DNA from: Neurospora tetraspora
Lineage: Eukaryota > Ascomycota > Sordariomycetes > Sordariales > Sordariaceae
Direction of reading: 5' to 3'
DNA: 64,000 nt
Assembly: GCF_033439725.1 (NCBI RefSeq)
Contig: NW_026944384.1
Coordinates: forward strand, 992,001-1,056,000
Part shown: positions 11,586 through 21,979 of the stretch, one piece after another
Position numbering within the stretch: the stretch's first letter is position 1
How the letters are laid out: each line of letters opens with the position of its first letter
The notes under the pieces: model-generated
What the model saw: the letters and a program-made list of their open reading frames with translations, nothing else
Databases searched by the model: none
Told to the model about the DNA's origin: nothing
Translations under genes and position numbers: made by a program

Positions 11586-12482
11586 TGGAAATACAGTTGC
11601 TCTGCGTCAAGCACCCGGGTTATCGGGACTGGAGACTATAAAACATTGGAAGGATGGGATAGAGATGTCATAGTTCCGGACAATATTGATTCTCATCCCA
11701 TAACGGGAGCCAATGTCGTTTTAGCCATAATGTTGGTGGGGGTTGTTCGGATGAAGTTGATGGGAATCATGATCTCCATGTGTTCAAATGCGGGGAAAGA
11801 AGATGGGACGAACTGTGGGGGGATGTATGCACTATATTATAGTGGCCAAAGTGGGTCGGCCGTTAGAACTACTGCCCGTCCTTGTTCCACTTCGAACTTC
11901 AACTCCTCAACGTGTGCCACAAAACTGTTTCTCTTCCATAAAATATCGACCTTGGAACCACCTAGATGGGAACCAACAAGAAGGACAACCACAAATGAGA
12001 GGTGAGCGGATTTATAAGTTCTTCAACGATGGGATCAGCAAGGCGTCGGGGCTTGTCAGCCTCTGATGATCCTTGCATTTCCTCGATTGGGTTCTCACCA
12101 AAAGCTTCGCCTGCGGCTGAGCAAGGCACCAGTTTGCTTGAGGTCTAGCTGGAGGAATGCCAAGACGGTTAACCCTCGATATCCGATGCTTGTTCGTCCT
12201 GAAGCATTCTCAATTAAATTGGAAACAGGGCTATCCCATTCGTCATAAGCTGTCTTGTGGACTGACTCGTGTTGTGTGCTTCAGCCACATCAGACTGTCT
12301 TGCAGGTTGTGAATGTTGGGCTTTTTGATCAAGTGCTCTCCAGCCCCAGCCTGCTCTCTCCGTCTCTTCTCTTCTCCCCAAAGGCCAGAAATTCTTGTTC
12401 TCTTGTACCTGTTAACATAAACTCCGGACTTGGTAAAATCTGCACAAGTGTGAGATCGGAACTCCGAGTCTCATCAGTCATC
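11586..12482. promoter_or_regulatory. Divergent promoter region
   Basis: About 0.9 kb between the ThuA-like gene (-) and the Pro/Gln-rich gene (+). A TATAAAA lies on the plus strand near 11637. The open frame continues upstream of 12483 to 12255, but that stretch reads like leader sequence (CT-rich, no conservation). Confidence 0.5.
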
Positions 12483-14207
12483 ATGTCATATAGCGGCATT
12501 TCCCCATACGGCTCTGCTTATCGGCAGCAGTCTCAACCACAAGAACAACAACAGGAGCAACAACGTCGACAATCAGAACCGAAAGCCTACCGTCCGTATC
12601 AACCGTATCGGCCACCTACACAGCAGCCAGGGCCAAGTGACAACCATGAGAATGATAGCCGACATTCGTCTGTTGCAAGCCAACCATCTCTGGCTTCCTC
12701 GTTCGCCAAGCTTGACCTTGGCGATAGCTCCATGGCTCCGGCACCCTTGAGACTTCAGCGCAAGCCCGTCTCGAGTCAGGCATCGATGCAGTTCAAAGAA
12801 CCGCAGTCACCACAGGCAGATCAGGACTACAAACCTTACTCCCCACCCTCTTCGCAACACCGTAACTCAGTCACGTCGACGGCCGGACGACGGACCTCCA
12901 ATGGCTTTGTCGCCGAGCTTGAAGGGTCGCCACCTTCTTCTCGGCGGGAGAGCAATGCTGTGCAGCCCTCTTCAAACGTCCCTCCACCGAAACCGGCCAA
13001 GAACTTGGAAACTCCTGACAGTGAAGGACTGATCGTCGTAGAAGCCGAGGCCTTACCTTCTGTCCCCGGCTCCTGGCCCACCTCTCTTGAAGAACAGGCA
13101 GACACTGGATATCAGCATCCTTATGCCCAACCTCAATATGGAAAACCGATTTCACCATCTTCACCTCATCACGAGGTAACACAGAGCACCCTAAGTCCTC
13201 CGCCTGTGCAATATCCATCAGCTTTCCAGCAACAAGCGCCTACCTCTCCACCAGTGCCACAGCCGACTTACACGTCTGCTCCGGCTCAGCCAGGGTATCA
13301 GAGCTTTTCACCTCCACAATCACCACCGCTGCCGTCGTCCGTAGGAACTCCGGCCCCGTTCACTCCTCAGTATCACCAACCTGGCAACTACAGTTCTGCG
13401 CCTTCGCCTGTATACAGCCAAGCCCCAACATCTCCTGCTGGGCAAACACCTCCACCACCGCCATATCAACAACAAGCCTACGGTAGCCCTCCCCAGTCAC
13501 CACCACCTCCTCCTCCACAATCAACGCGGCCAACATCACAGTATTTCTCCGGCTACCAGTGTCCACCGACACCAACCCTCAACACCAGCAACTTGCCAAC
13601 ACCCCCAAGCCAACAAGGCCCTTTCTCACCCACCTCTCCGCAATCACCCACAGCCGGAGGACACAGACACTCAGTCTCTTACTTCCCCGCCGCCTATCCA
13701 CCCCGGCCTTCCCCACCAACCCAACATCAACCGGCCACGACCCTCCCCTCACCAACCGTTACCTCCCCTTCATCACCATTCCCTTCATCTCCAGCTGTGA
13801 ACACTGGCACCTACCCTCCAGCGCCTGCAACCCCAGCGCAACAGCCCCAACCAACAATAACCTACACCACCGCCCCTCCACAACCAACTTACTCCTCTCC
13901 CACCCCCTCCTTCTCCTCCCACTCCTCCTCTTCCAACCCAGGAGCCAACAAACCCGGCGGAGCCCTCTACAACTTCCCCTCCCCACCTACCCCCTCGCTC
14001 AACTCCAAGCTCTCCATCAACGGACTGAAGAGGACGGCGGCGGGATTGGGCGGGGCGATTAAGAATGTTGCGAGCGTGGTGGAGGTTGCCGGGCGGGAGG
14101 CGGTTAAGGCGGGGAGGGCGGCGGCTGCTGGTGGGGGAAGGGAGTCGGGAAGGGAGTCGGGAAAGGGGGGGAGGAGGGTGAGTGGGTTTTATGGAGGGGG
14201 GTGGTAG
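12483..14207 (+). CDS. Pro/Gln/Ser-rich low-complexity protein
   Basis: A single 574-residue open frame starting MSYSGISPYGSAYRQQ. I do not recognise a domain. The protein is dominated by Pro, Gln, Ser and Tyr, with many short SPP, YQQQ and PPP repeats between about residues 210 and 510, so it is probably intrinsically disordered. It ends in a Gly/Arg/Lys-rich basic tail (about 540-574), preceded by a short amphipathic segment, INGLKRTAAGLGGAIKNVASVVEVAGR, that could bind membrane or protein. The ATG at 12483 has a good context (CATCATGTC) and is preferred over 12255. Such proteins are often cytoskeletal or endocytic adaptors, but that is only a guess. Confidence 0.75.
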   Translation: MSYSGISPYGSAYRQQSQPQEQQQEQQRRQSEPKAYRPYQPYRPPTQQPGPSDNHENDSRHSSVASQPSLASSFAKLDLGDSSMAPAPLRLQRKPVSSQASMQFKEPQSPQADQDYKPYSPPSSQHRNSVTSTAGRRTSNGFVAELEGSPPSSRRESNAVQPSSNVPPPKPAKNLETPDSEGLIVVEAEALPSVPGSWPTSLEEQADTGYQHPYAQPQYGKPISPSSPHHEVTQSTLSPPPVQYPSAFQQQAPTSPPVPQPTYTSAPAQPGYQSFSPPQSPPLPSSVGTPAPFTPQYHQPGNYSSAPSPVYSQAPTSPAGQTPPPPPYQQQAYGSPPQSPPPPPPQSTRPTSQYFSGYQCPPTPTLNTSNLPTPPSQQGPFSPTSPQSPTAGGHRHSVSYFPAAYPPRPSPPTQHQPATTLPSPTVTSPSSPFPSSPAVNTGTYPPAPATPAQQPQPTITYTTAPPQPTYSSPTPSFSSHSSSSNPGANKPGGALYNFPSPPTPSLNSKLSINGLKRTAAGLGGAIKNVASVVEVAGREAVKAGRAAAAGGGRESGRESGKGGRRVSGFYGGGW

Positions 14208-14220
14208 GGTAGGGTAGGGT
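14205..14220 (+). repeat. (TAGGG)3 microsatellite overlapping a stop codon
   Basis: Three TAGGG units begin with the TAG stop of the Pro/Gln-rich gene. The unit is one T short of the fungal telomere repeat TTAGGG and the array is tiny, so it is a simple repeat and not a telomere relic. Confidence 0.6.
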
Positions 14221-15261
14221 GGACTTGGTGAGGTTTACTTGTGGGGGAGGTGATACTGGAAGCTGGGAGACAGAGATGGAGGGGTTGGTTGAGTGAGGCA
14301 TGGGAATTGGGGCATTGGAACTTCCTCTAGGGGAGTAAGGGAGGTTTGCGTATGGATACATAGGCGTGTTTCGGCGGTTGCTGGTTGTGAAAGGACATGG
14401 AGGGAGCAGGTGATATGATATGATATAATATGATACCCAAGGATGTATACGCAGAAATTGGATGTGCACACTAGACCGTCCAAGCGGGACCTTTTCGCAT
14501 GCTCAAAAGAAACTTGTCCGTGACCCGATTCTCTGAAGGTACAGTATAACACTGGTTCGTTTGTTGGTTTGAGACTTCTAGTCAACTTTCCTAAGGATCT
14601 TCACATTCGATTCATACGTCTTTTGAATGTTGAAAGCCCACTAGGCAACAAGAACGGGTAGTACCGTATGACCCCGAAAGAGGAAAAGAGGAAGAGATGA
14701 GGAGGGGTGGGATGAGAACAGGAGAAAGGAACAAATTGCTTTGGGACTTACATACTCGATTTTTGAGTCCAGCTACTTGGTGGCTATAATCCGGTTGAGC
14801 GAGACCTTTTCCCAACAAACACCTTCGTGCGTTTCCCCTTCTTTTACCCCATACTTAAAAGTAAATTCGCCACCCTTATTAAAGTCTCGCAAAGAGAGAA
14901 TTCTTTGGTGACAACAGGCGGACACGTACATGTATACCCTGAAGTCATCATTGATTCACAACAAAGGTACTCTCAGACTGGAATCTATGTATAACGACCT
15001 GGCACAAATAGCACGTTCAACATCGAAGGTCAAAAAAGACACTAGAGGTAAGTATCCGAACGTTGTATTGACAGTCTGTTGAAGTATATGTGCAGTCCAC
15101 TCTCACAGGCGAACAAAAAAGGTTCTTAATCTATGTACAAGAACTTGGGAAGAAGACGGAATCCAAATCGGATCCTTTATCACCCCTTTTCACTTCACTC
15201 TTTCAACCCCTCGCCCCCTTAACCACTCACCCCTCAAAGCCTCATTGTCAAGACGACGCGC
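14221..15261. other. Intergenic, convergent 3' ends
   Basis: About 1 kb between the Pro/Gln-rich gene (+) and cbh-2 (-). It contains a (TGATA)n microsatellite at about 14411-14434. No coding potential seen on either strand. Confidence 0.55.
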
Positions 15262-16782
15262 TTAGAAAGCGGGGTTAGCGTTCTTGAGCAGCTGCTCAAA
15301 GTAAGCCTGGAACCACTGGCCAGCCTCAGGGGCAGGCTTGAGGGCATCCGAGAGACCGCAGTGGAAGTCATAGCGGGTAGCGGAGGTGTCGCTGGTACCA
15401 TCGGACTCACCACCAGGCTTGACCCAGACGAAGGCATCAGCCAACGAGGAGCCGGTGTTGGTGGTAGGGCGGACACCGAAACCGGTGCCGATGGCGTTGC
15501 ACCAGTCACCCTGCTCAATCTGGCCGGTGGGCTGCTTGCCGGAACGACCGGTGTCGACGATGAACTGGGCGGGGAAGCCGGCGGCGTTGAGGAGAGGGGA
15601 GAAAGCCTCAATGTACTTCTTCTCGTCGTAGTTGGGGTTGGGGGTGGTGTACGAGGGAGCCGAGGAGAGCGACCAGCCGTTGTAGTTGGAGACGTTGGTG
15701 ACGAGACCGCGGACGGACTTGGGCTTGCCGGCAGCCTTGTAGATGTCGGCGAAGAGGGTGGCGGCGGGCTGGATGTTAGCGGGCCAGCCGAGCCAGCCAC
15801 CGTGGCCAGCATCGAGGTACTGGGCAACGTGGGGGAGGTCGAGCTGGGTGATGGCGTAGTTGACGCCCTCCTTGTAGGCGGAGGCGGCGTTGGCGCACTT
15901 GGCAACGTTGGTGTTGGTGACGAGGTTGGCAAGCGAGTCGGGCTCGATGACGAGGATGGTGCGTATGTCAGAGTACTCGATCAGGAGCTTGCGGATGGCG
16001 TTGATGTAGGTCTTGTAGTTGGCAACGCCGTTGTTTGCGATGGAGAACTCGCCGTTGGAGGCGGCAGCAGCGCAGTCACGATCGGGGAGATCGTAGACGA
16101 CCAAGTGAGCGGCGTAGGGAGGGTTGGCACCGGCCTTGTTGGCGGCGCGGATCTCCTGGAGGGTGCTCTTCATGAGAGTGTCAACGGTGACGTTGCGATC
16201 GAGCCACTGGAAGGTGGGAACCTTGGCAACGGCAGACGCCTTGGCGGCCAAGGTGCCAGTCATGGAAGGAATGGCATGGTTGTAGATCTCGGAGGAGTAG
16301 TAGCTGTTGGCCCAGCCCTGAACGCCAAGGAAGGGGTTGCCAGTGAAGCTAGCAGTGGAGGAAGCACCGCCAGCAATGGTGGTGGTGGGCACCGAAGGAG
16401 CGGTAGTGGTGATGGGCTGGGCGGCGCTGCTGCTGGTGACCTTGCTGGTGGTGCTAGAGGCCTTGCTGGTGCTGGTAGGGCTGGTGGAAGAAGCCTTAGC
16501 AGTGGTGGTAACCTGAGAGCTGGGCAAGCACTGGGAGTAGTAGGAGTTGATCTCAACGCAGGAGTTGCCGGAGGAGCAGCAAGTCGCGCCAGACCAGCCG
16601 ATACCACCGCACTGGGTCCTATATCGTCTGTTAGCCTTTGTGTATCAAGTTTTGAGGGTGATGATTTGAGGGTGATGATGATCATACCAGGTAGAGCCGC
16701 AGTTCTGGCGATCCTCAAGGACGGGAGCAGCGAGGGCAGAGGCCGTCAAGGCGGCAGCGAGAAGGAGCTTCTTAGCAACCAT
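15262..16782 (-). CDS. cbh-2: Exoglucanase 2 / cellobiohydrolase II, GH6 with N-terminal CBM1
   Basis: Two exons, 16782-16688 and 16618-15262 (69-bp intron splitting a Trp codon in the binding module), encode 483 residues. A secretion signal MVAKKLLLAAALTASALA is followed by a CBM1 cellulose-binding module (about residues 27-61, with conserved Cys and aromatic residues), a Ser/Thr-rich linker to about 117, and a GH6 catalytic domain. The catalytic acids are visible: Asp in YDLPDRDCA and Asp in VIEPDSLAN, matching Asp175 and Asp221 of the Trichoderma enzyme. The enzyme releases cellobiose from non-reducing ends of cellulose outside the cell. In Neurospora this gene is strongly induced on cellulose through CLR-1/CLR-2. 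Confidence 0.95.
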
Positions 16783-17016
16783 TGTAAGAGCTGTTGATGA
16801 TGAGGGTTTCCGTTGACTGAATGACCCAGAATGCCAGTGCTGAGAATATTCGAATCAACAAAGGCGAAGTCGTCCCCTTTTATGATCAAGTTCTCTTGGG
16901 GTGGCCTCCATCAGTCCAAGATCCATCGGTCGGGAAGACGGGAACGCGCTCCCGAGACGTCGACAAACGAGCACATGACGCCACTGACTGAACGAGGCTT
17001 GTTCGATCCAGTTTAG
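16783..17016 (-). promoter_or_regulatory. cbh-2 promoter
   Basis: On the minus strand an ATAAAAGG TATA-like box lies near 16876-16884, about 100 bases upstream of the ATG. Three CGG triplets cluster at 16927, 16931 and 16939 on the plus strand, the type of half-site used by Zn2Cys6 regulators such as the cellulase activators. I found no SYGGRG carbon-repressor site in this stretch by eye. The binding claim is inference. Confidence 0.45.
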
Positions 17017-17229
17017 CTAGAGTTCGGCTGCTCCATGAACAAGGCCCGCTGCGGTGGTGGCAGAAACGGGCGCCATTCCGAGAGCGGCTCTACCCCGGAT
17101 TCACAGGGAGGATCGTCCCGGATAGGCCATGAAGAAGCTCCAGGACGAAGCTCCGAAGCCTCGACGGGGACTACGGGATGCTCGACCATGTAGCGCCATG
17201 ACCACAAAAACCCACACATCCTCCTCAAT

Positions 17230-17499
17230 ATGGCAACCCCAGACCGACAAGTGCGAGCAAGTGGACTGCTTGGCGCTGGAGAGGAAGTCGGGGCCCGAGG
17301 GATGGCAAGACTGTTCAGGAACAAGTGTAACGCTGTCTACAAGAAACAAGCCGAGCTGTCCGCCAAATCCGCCGACCTGGACACCGCATTCGAGCAATTT
17401 CGTGGAACCGGGTGCTTGGTGACGGTGGTTGTTTGGTTTCGGGGTGGAAACCGGGTCTCGTTCTCGGAGCCCACGTTCCTTGATGTCCGTTATGGGTAA
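17230..17499 (+). CDS. Possible small protein, weakly MADS-box-like
   Basis: An 89-codon frame from the ATG at 17230 (context CTCAATATGGC, common for fungal starts). Its middle, RLFRNKCNAVYKKQAELSAKS, followed by a beta-like stretch LVTVVVWFRGGNRVSF, loosely resembles the basic/KK-x-EL and beta core of MADS-box (SRF-type) domains seen in some short fungal proteins. It lies between cbh-2 (-) and the phospholipase-like gene (-), in a gap with no other candidate, and is not antisense to either. A GTAAGC donor at 17496 overlaps the end, so the gene could continue in another exon. The family link is a guess; the ORF may be chance. Confidence 0.35.
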   Translation: MATPDRQVRASGLLGAGEEVGARGMARLFRNKCNAVYKKQAELSAKSADLDTAFEQFRGTGCLVTVVVWFRGGNRVSFSEPTFLDVRYG

Positions 17500-17621
17500 G
17501 CGTCCGGCTCTTGTTGCGGGGGCGGGGCGACAGGGGTTTGTTTAGGCGGAAAAGATGCACCACCTTTCCGCCATCGTCACATTGCCCAAGGTCCTTTGAC
17601 TTCAAGGTGTATGTTCCTCAG

Positions 17622-19163
17622 CTATTCCCCAGAGTCAAAGACGAGAGAAAGCCGCTGATCCAACACAAGGTCAACTCCTTCCCGGACCGATTCCGCAAAA
17701 GCTGCATCATGGAACAAGACGCCCAGTTCTTGGCTTGTATACCAGCTTGCGCGGTCCATGTTACCGGACCCGAGGACCGTGAACTCGCGATCAACAATGG
17801 TCAGCTTGAGATGAGAGTGCACTGGCTCTTCCTCTTCCGGATCCTGCATCTGGCCATCGTTGACGGCACGAGCTTGGCCTCCACGCTTGGCCGCTTTGGC
17901 TGCGGAACGCGGCTGAAAGTAAGAGATTCGCAGGTGGCCAAGACCGGGGTCTCCAGATTCTAGATCGTGAGCAGCGTGTGTGCGGAGCTTCTTAAAACGG
18001 CGTACGAGGGATCGGATGCACCAAGATGTGGTGGTACCAGCCGTGACAAGCTGCTCCAGAAGCATCATGTTCCGACCTGTCACAATGGTTACATGGACGC
18101 CTCGCTTTAGAGCGTCTAGCAATGCAGCAATGACAGGCTCGCAGGTGAGATTCGGGGTCTGTAGGTAGATGGACCGTCGAGCCTGCTCAAATAGTTCGAG
18201 CATTGCAACGTTCAAGGGGGTAGCTGGAGGTTTGGCAGCTTGTTGCCACGGCAAGAAGCGGAACTGTGGGTTCTGATGATGTGAAGAAGGCAACACAAGC
18301 GTCGGAAGCGGTGCCGAAGAGGCTGCAGGACGGACCAAGTGGTGAGCACTGCTAGGAACAACAAGAAGCTGATCCTGTAGCTCAGACGTACGGCTACTAT
18401 GGATGGCAGGGAGAGGCTTCCGAAAGTCGACATGTTTCTCCCAAGTCAGAGCATAGAATGACATGAGACTGGTGACGGCATCGCCAGTGATTTCAACACA
18501 ACCTTCAAGCCAAGGTTCCCAGCTGACGTTGCAACTCGGGATGAAGGCACGTTGTCTGTCGATAATGACGAACTTGGGATGCATAACACTGAAGGGGAGG
18601 AAGAACAGACTCTTCACTTGAAGGCGGATGCCGGCCTCCTCCAACAAGGCAGGATCAGGGAGGACGAGCTTCTTTTGCCATTCAGCAGGCGAGTAGGTGT
18701 AGCCATCGTGGGACTGTGGGTGCAGCAACTTTTGAAATACGGATCGCGACGAAAAGCAGATTCGAACGGTGAGAGGCTCGATGTCATGCGGGTTGGGCAG
18801 ACCACGGCGGTGGTTCGCAAGTTTGACAAGAGCATCGGTGATGGCGGAAAGGGTCTTTGAAGGGGCCCAGAAGCAAGTGACAAAGACGACCTCGGATCTC
18901 GCCGAGACGATGGCGGGAATCAGTGTGCTCGTGAAGATTGATGCGCCTGTTCCTAGCTGGAAGGCATGTGGTGTGCTTCGAGATATGATGACTTGTTGAT
19001 CTGCCTCATCAGTGGCGTCGTATTTGGGAAGATCCCATCTTGTAGCGGTAGGATGTTGCTGTTGACGTTGCTGTAGCTGGTTGAGGAACTTGTGGACAAA
19101 ACTGGACGTGTAGCTCATGTCTCGTTTGGACCGGTTGTGTAGCGGGATGTAGTCATGAGGCAT
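17622..19163 (-). CDS. Phospholipase D-like protein with two HKD motifs
   Basis: An intronless 513-residue protein of the phospholipase D superfamily. It carries two HxKx4D motifs: HPKFVIID near residue 207, followed by the Asn/Ser of IPSCNVSWE, and HLKLTIVD near residue 455, followed by LGSGNMDRAS. The two histidines form the catalytic pair of this family, which hydrolyses phosphodiesters (phosphatidylcholine, cardiolipin and others). The layout, with a moderately long spacer and no PX, PH or C2 domain, resembles small fungal PLDs and cardiolipin-synthase-like enzymes. There is no signal peptide. The start at 19163 is the third ATG of a 12-bp tandem repeat; the two before it open minimal uORFs. 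Confidence 0.9.
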   Translation of the reverse strand: MPHDYIPLHNRSKRDMSYTSSFVHKFLNQLQQRQQQHPTATRWDLPKYDATDEADQQVIISRSTPHAFQLGTGASIFTSTLIPAIVSARSEVVFVTCFWAPSKTLSAITDALVKLANHRRGLPNPHDIEPLTVRICFSSRSVFQKLLHPQSHDGYTYSPAEWQKKLVLPDPALLEEAGIRLQVKSLFFLPFSVMHPKFVIIDRQRAFIPSCNVSWEPWLEGCVEITGDAVTSLMSFYALTWEKHVDFRKPLPAIHSSRTSELQDQLLVVPSSAHHLVRPAASSAPLPTLVLPSSHHQNPQFRFLPWQQAAKPPATPLNVAMLELFEQARRSIYLQTPNLTCEPVIAALLDALKRGVHVTIVTGRNMMLLEQLVTAGTTTSWCIRSLVRRFKKLRTHAAHDLESGDPGLGHLRISYFQPRSAAKAAKRGGQARAVNDGQMQDPEEEEPVHSHLKLTIVDREFTVLGSGNMDRASWYTSQELGVLFHDAAFAESVREGVDLVLDQRLSLVFDSGE

Positions 19164-19196
19164 TTAGGACGGCATTTAGGACGGCATTTAGGACGG
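19161..19196 (-). promoter_or_regulatory. Two abutting three-codon uORFs in a 12-bp tandem repeat
   Basis: Three copies of a 12-bp unit lie at the start of the phospholipase-like gene. On the minus strand they read ATG CCG TCC TAA from 19187, again from 19175, and then the main ATG at 19163. Each uORF encodes Met-Pro-Ser, and its stop touches the next ATG. Because the unit is a multiple of three, every start is in the same frame, separated only by TAA. This arrangement could make translation of the main frame depend on leaky scanning or reinitiation. Confidence 0.7.
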
Positions 19197-20198
19197 CGAC
19201 GAGGTTGGTGAGAAAGGAAAGAGGTTTAGGGTTGGAAGTGAAATTGGGAAAGTTGGCTAGACTTGGCGAAATTGGGAGCTTCAGTGATGATGGAGAATTG
19301 GGGGAAATTGGATGCAATTTGGGGTCCCGTTGGAGAATATCAGAAGCTCCATCCATTAAGGTTTGGCGTGCGGGGAACTTTGGGGTAAGCGCTATTCTTG
19401 GCACCTCCAAATTCCAATTCTGTCTGGCAAGCGAATAAAACCCAGTGTCCCCACCTGTCAACAACTTCGTCACTCTCTCATTTCATTGATCAGAACAAAG
19501 GCCTGGAAAAGGGTGTTGCTCCAGCTTTCATATGAGGAGCAATATTCTTCCTTGTTATCGTCACTATACCGTCCGCGGTCATCTCTTATCAGTGTCTTTG
19601 CTTCTTTTCTTTGACGAGCACCCACTCATCATCACTGTCAATCCATTGCCTCCTCGCACTATCTTGGGTGATTAAAGCCACACAATGCGTGTCTCTCCAG
19701 ACCAACACACAAGTGGACGTTTGAGTCTTTGTTACCAAATGTCAAGACAGGGCATCCCTAGAACCCCCAAGTTGTATTGACAGCGCGGGGATCTGTCCAA
19801 TAACAAAGGATCATGCTCCATGTCGCCATCACGACTACGGATTTGATAATGATGGCATGTCTTTCTCACTGGCCAAAGTGCTACCATTGCCAGCCTCCTG
19901 ATACTACCAGAAGTCTTCGGTCGCGGTTTTCCAATGCCGGCCATATCAGAAAAGCCTTCAGAACGGCCAGGATGAGAGCACATTTGCCTTGATATAAAAC
20001 CCCCCCTTCAAGAGTCAGAGTTCTACAAGATGAAGAGACTGTTTGCTTACACTTGATGTCTCGGGCTATCGAACCGTCTGTATCACCGCCAAAACTTGTA
20101 CTGCTGGCGAGCGCCGTGTTCCAGATATCATCCCTTGTGTGATATACCGGATCCTTCTCTCTCATCTTTGCCCAGGGTTCCTCGATCTCTAAACAACC
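19197..20198. promoter_or_regulatory. Divergent promoter region
   Basis: About 1 kb between the phospholipase-like gene (-) and the MFS permease (+). Short open frames on both strands show no family. No repeat or RNA gene seen. Confidence 0.5.
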
Positions 20199-21817
20199 AT
20201 GGCTGAACCCGTGACAGAGGGGAAGCCTCAACAGTACTCTGAGTCGGATAAGAGACCATCGGTTGACCCAGGTTCAGTAACAGCCTCTGAGACAGTTGAC
20301 CTTGAGACCAACACAGTCAATGAAAAGTCACTACTTCTAAAACTCGACATTCGTCTCTTGCCTGCCGTCGGTATCCTCTACCTGCTCTCCTTCTTGGACC
20401 GCAGCAATGTGGGAAATGCGAGGATCGAAGGTCTTGCATCAGACCTTGGTATGACGGGCAACCAGTACCTCACTGGTCTGACTCTGTACTTTATCGGTTA
20501 TGTCATCTTTGAGGTCAGTCTTCTTCACTCCCTACCATGAAGTCTTCTCACTTACACGTCGATAGATCCCATGCAACATCGTACTCAAACGCACAACACC
20601 CAGGTTCTGGCTACCCACCCTCACCATCCTATGGGGTATCGTAGCCACCTTGCTGGGCATCGTCCAGAACCTCACCGGCTTCTTCATCGCCCGTTTCTTC
20701 CTCGGTGTGGCTGAGAGTGGTCTCTTCCCCGGCGTAGTCTACTACTTCTCCATGTGGTACAAGCGCCGCGAGAGACAGTTCCGCATTTCACTCTTCTTCG
20801 GAGCCGCTGCCCTTGCCGGATCCTTCGGTGGCATCCTGGCCTATGGCATCGGCTTCATGCGCGGTACTGTCTGGGAGCACGGCTGGCGCTGGATCTTCAT
20901 CCTCGAGGGTGTCGCCACAGTCCTCGTAGCCGTAGGAGCCTACTGGTTCATCTACAACTACCCAGACACTGCTGAATTCCTCTCGGACAAGGAGCGCAAG
21001 TTCATCCACGCCCGTCTCGCTTCAGACAGCGACGCCACCCACGACGAGCGCTTCACCTGGGACAACGTCCTCCGCGCCATAAAGGACCCCAAGTGCTGGC
21101 TCTACGGACTAAGTTTCCACACCATGAGCTTACCTCTCTACACCTTCTCTCTGTTCTTGGTAAGCCCACAATAGAAAACACCACTTACTTGTATATCAAC
21201 CGCTAACCCCGAAACCACCACAGCCCTCCATCATCAACGCCCTAGGCTACCGCGCCGCCACCGCCCAGCTCCTCACCATCCCGCCCTACGCCTTCGCCTT
21301 CCTCACCACCCTCACCGTCGCCACCGTCTCCGAGCGTCTGCACCAGCGCGCCATCTTCATCATCGGCTCCGCCATCTTGGCCATAATCGGCTACATCATG
21401 CTGCTTACTAACAAAGACCCCATCGCCCGCCCCGGCCTCTCTTACGCCGGCACCTTCTTCGCTGCCGGCGGCATCTACCCCGCCACGGCCCTGGCCCTCT
21501 CCTGGCCGGCGATTAACGTGTCCGGACAGACCAAGAGAGCGGTGGCGAACGCGATGCAGATTAGTATCGGCAACTTGGGCGCCGTGCTGGGGACGCAGTT
21601 GTATAGGAGCGGGGATGGACCGAGGTATATCGTTGGACACAGCTTTGCGTTGGGGTATCTGGCGGGGAATGTGATTGTGTCGAGCTTGCTGTATTTCATT
21701 TTGAGTAGGGAGAATAAGAGGAGGGATGGGGTTGCGCCGGAGGTGGAAGAGGTGGGACATCTCAAGGATTGGGATGGGGATGAGGATCCTAGGTGGAGGT
21801 TTCAGTACTACCGCTAA
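20199..21817 (+). CDS. MFS transporter, anion:cation symporter / allantoate permease family
   Basis: Three exons, 20199-20513, 20566-21159 and 21224-21817 (introns of 52 and 64 bp, both phase 0), encode 500 residues. A soluble N terminus (about 50 residues) is followed by about 12 membrane helices. The hallmark LDRSNVGNARIEGL at the first loop and RFFLGVAESGLFPGVVYYFSMWYKRRER around the fourth and fifth helices place it in the fungal Dal5-like anion:cation symporter group, which imports allantoate, vitamins (nicotinate, biotin, pantothenate) or small carboxylates. The substrate cannot be deduced. The last codons and the stop lie inside the left arm of a long inverted repeat. Confidence 0.92.
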
Positions 21818-21979
21818 TTCTCACTCAACTGGGTTTTATCCCCACGCTCTAAAGCCAATGATATCCTGAGTAAGGGCGTGCATGCCGACGCCGCAACGTC
21901 GCTAGCAGGCCAAATGAACCACCTCATTGGCCAGTACAGCGTGGGGATAAAACCCAGTTGAGTGAGAATTAGCGGTAGT
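21807..21979. repeat. Perfect 42-bp inverted repeat spanning the MFS stop codon
   Basis: The left arm 21807-21848 is the exact reverse complement of the right arm 21938-21979. Inside the 89-bp spacer a second pair, GCCAATGA (21854-21861) and TCATTGGC (21924-21931), extends the stem after small internal loops. The left arm contains the last codons and TAA stop of the transporter, so the right arm is an inverted copy of a gene end. No target-site duplication flanks the unit. If transcribed, it would fold into a very stable hairpin covering the stop codon. Confidence 0.93.

Noticed and set aside
14205-14220. Interstitial telomere repeat
   Set aside because: The unit is TAGGG, not TTAGGG, and only three copies; it begins within a stop codon.
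15361-16797. 478-codon open frame antisense to cbh-2
   Set aside because: It is the mirror of the GC-biased third positions of cbh-2; the Gly/Val/Ala-rich protein has no family, while cbh-2 on the other strand is unmistakable.
17511-17963. Continuation of the small MADS-like ORF into a second exon
   Set aside because: Sequence after 17622 is antisense to the phospholipase-like gene and the needed 50-bp intron has no branch site.
21807-21979. MITE with 42-bp terminal inverted repeats
   Set aside because: The left arm is native coding sequence including the stop codon, and no target duplication is present; an inverted duplication explains it better.
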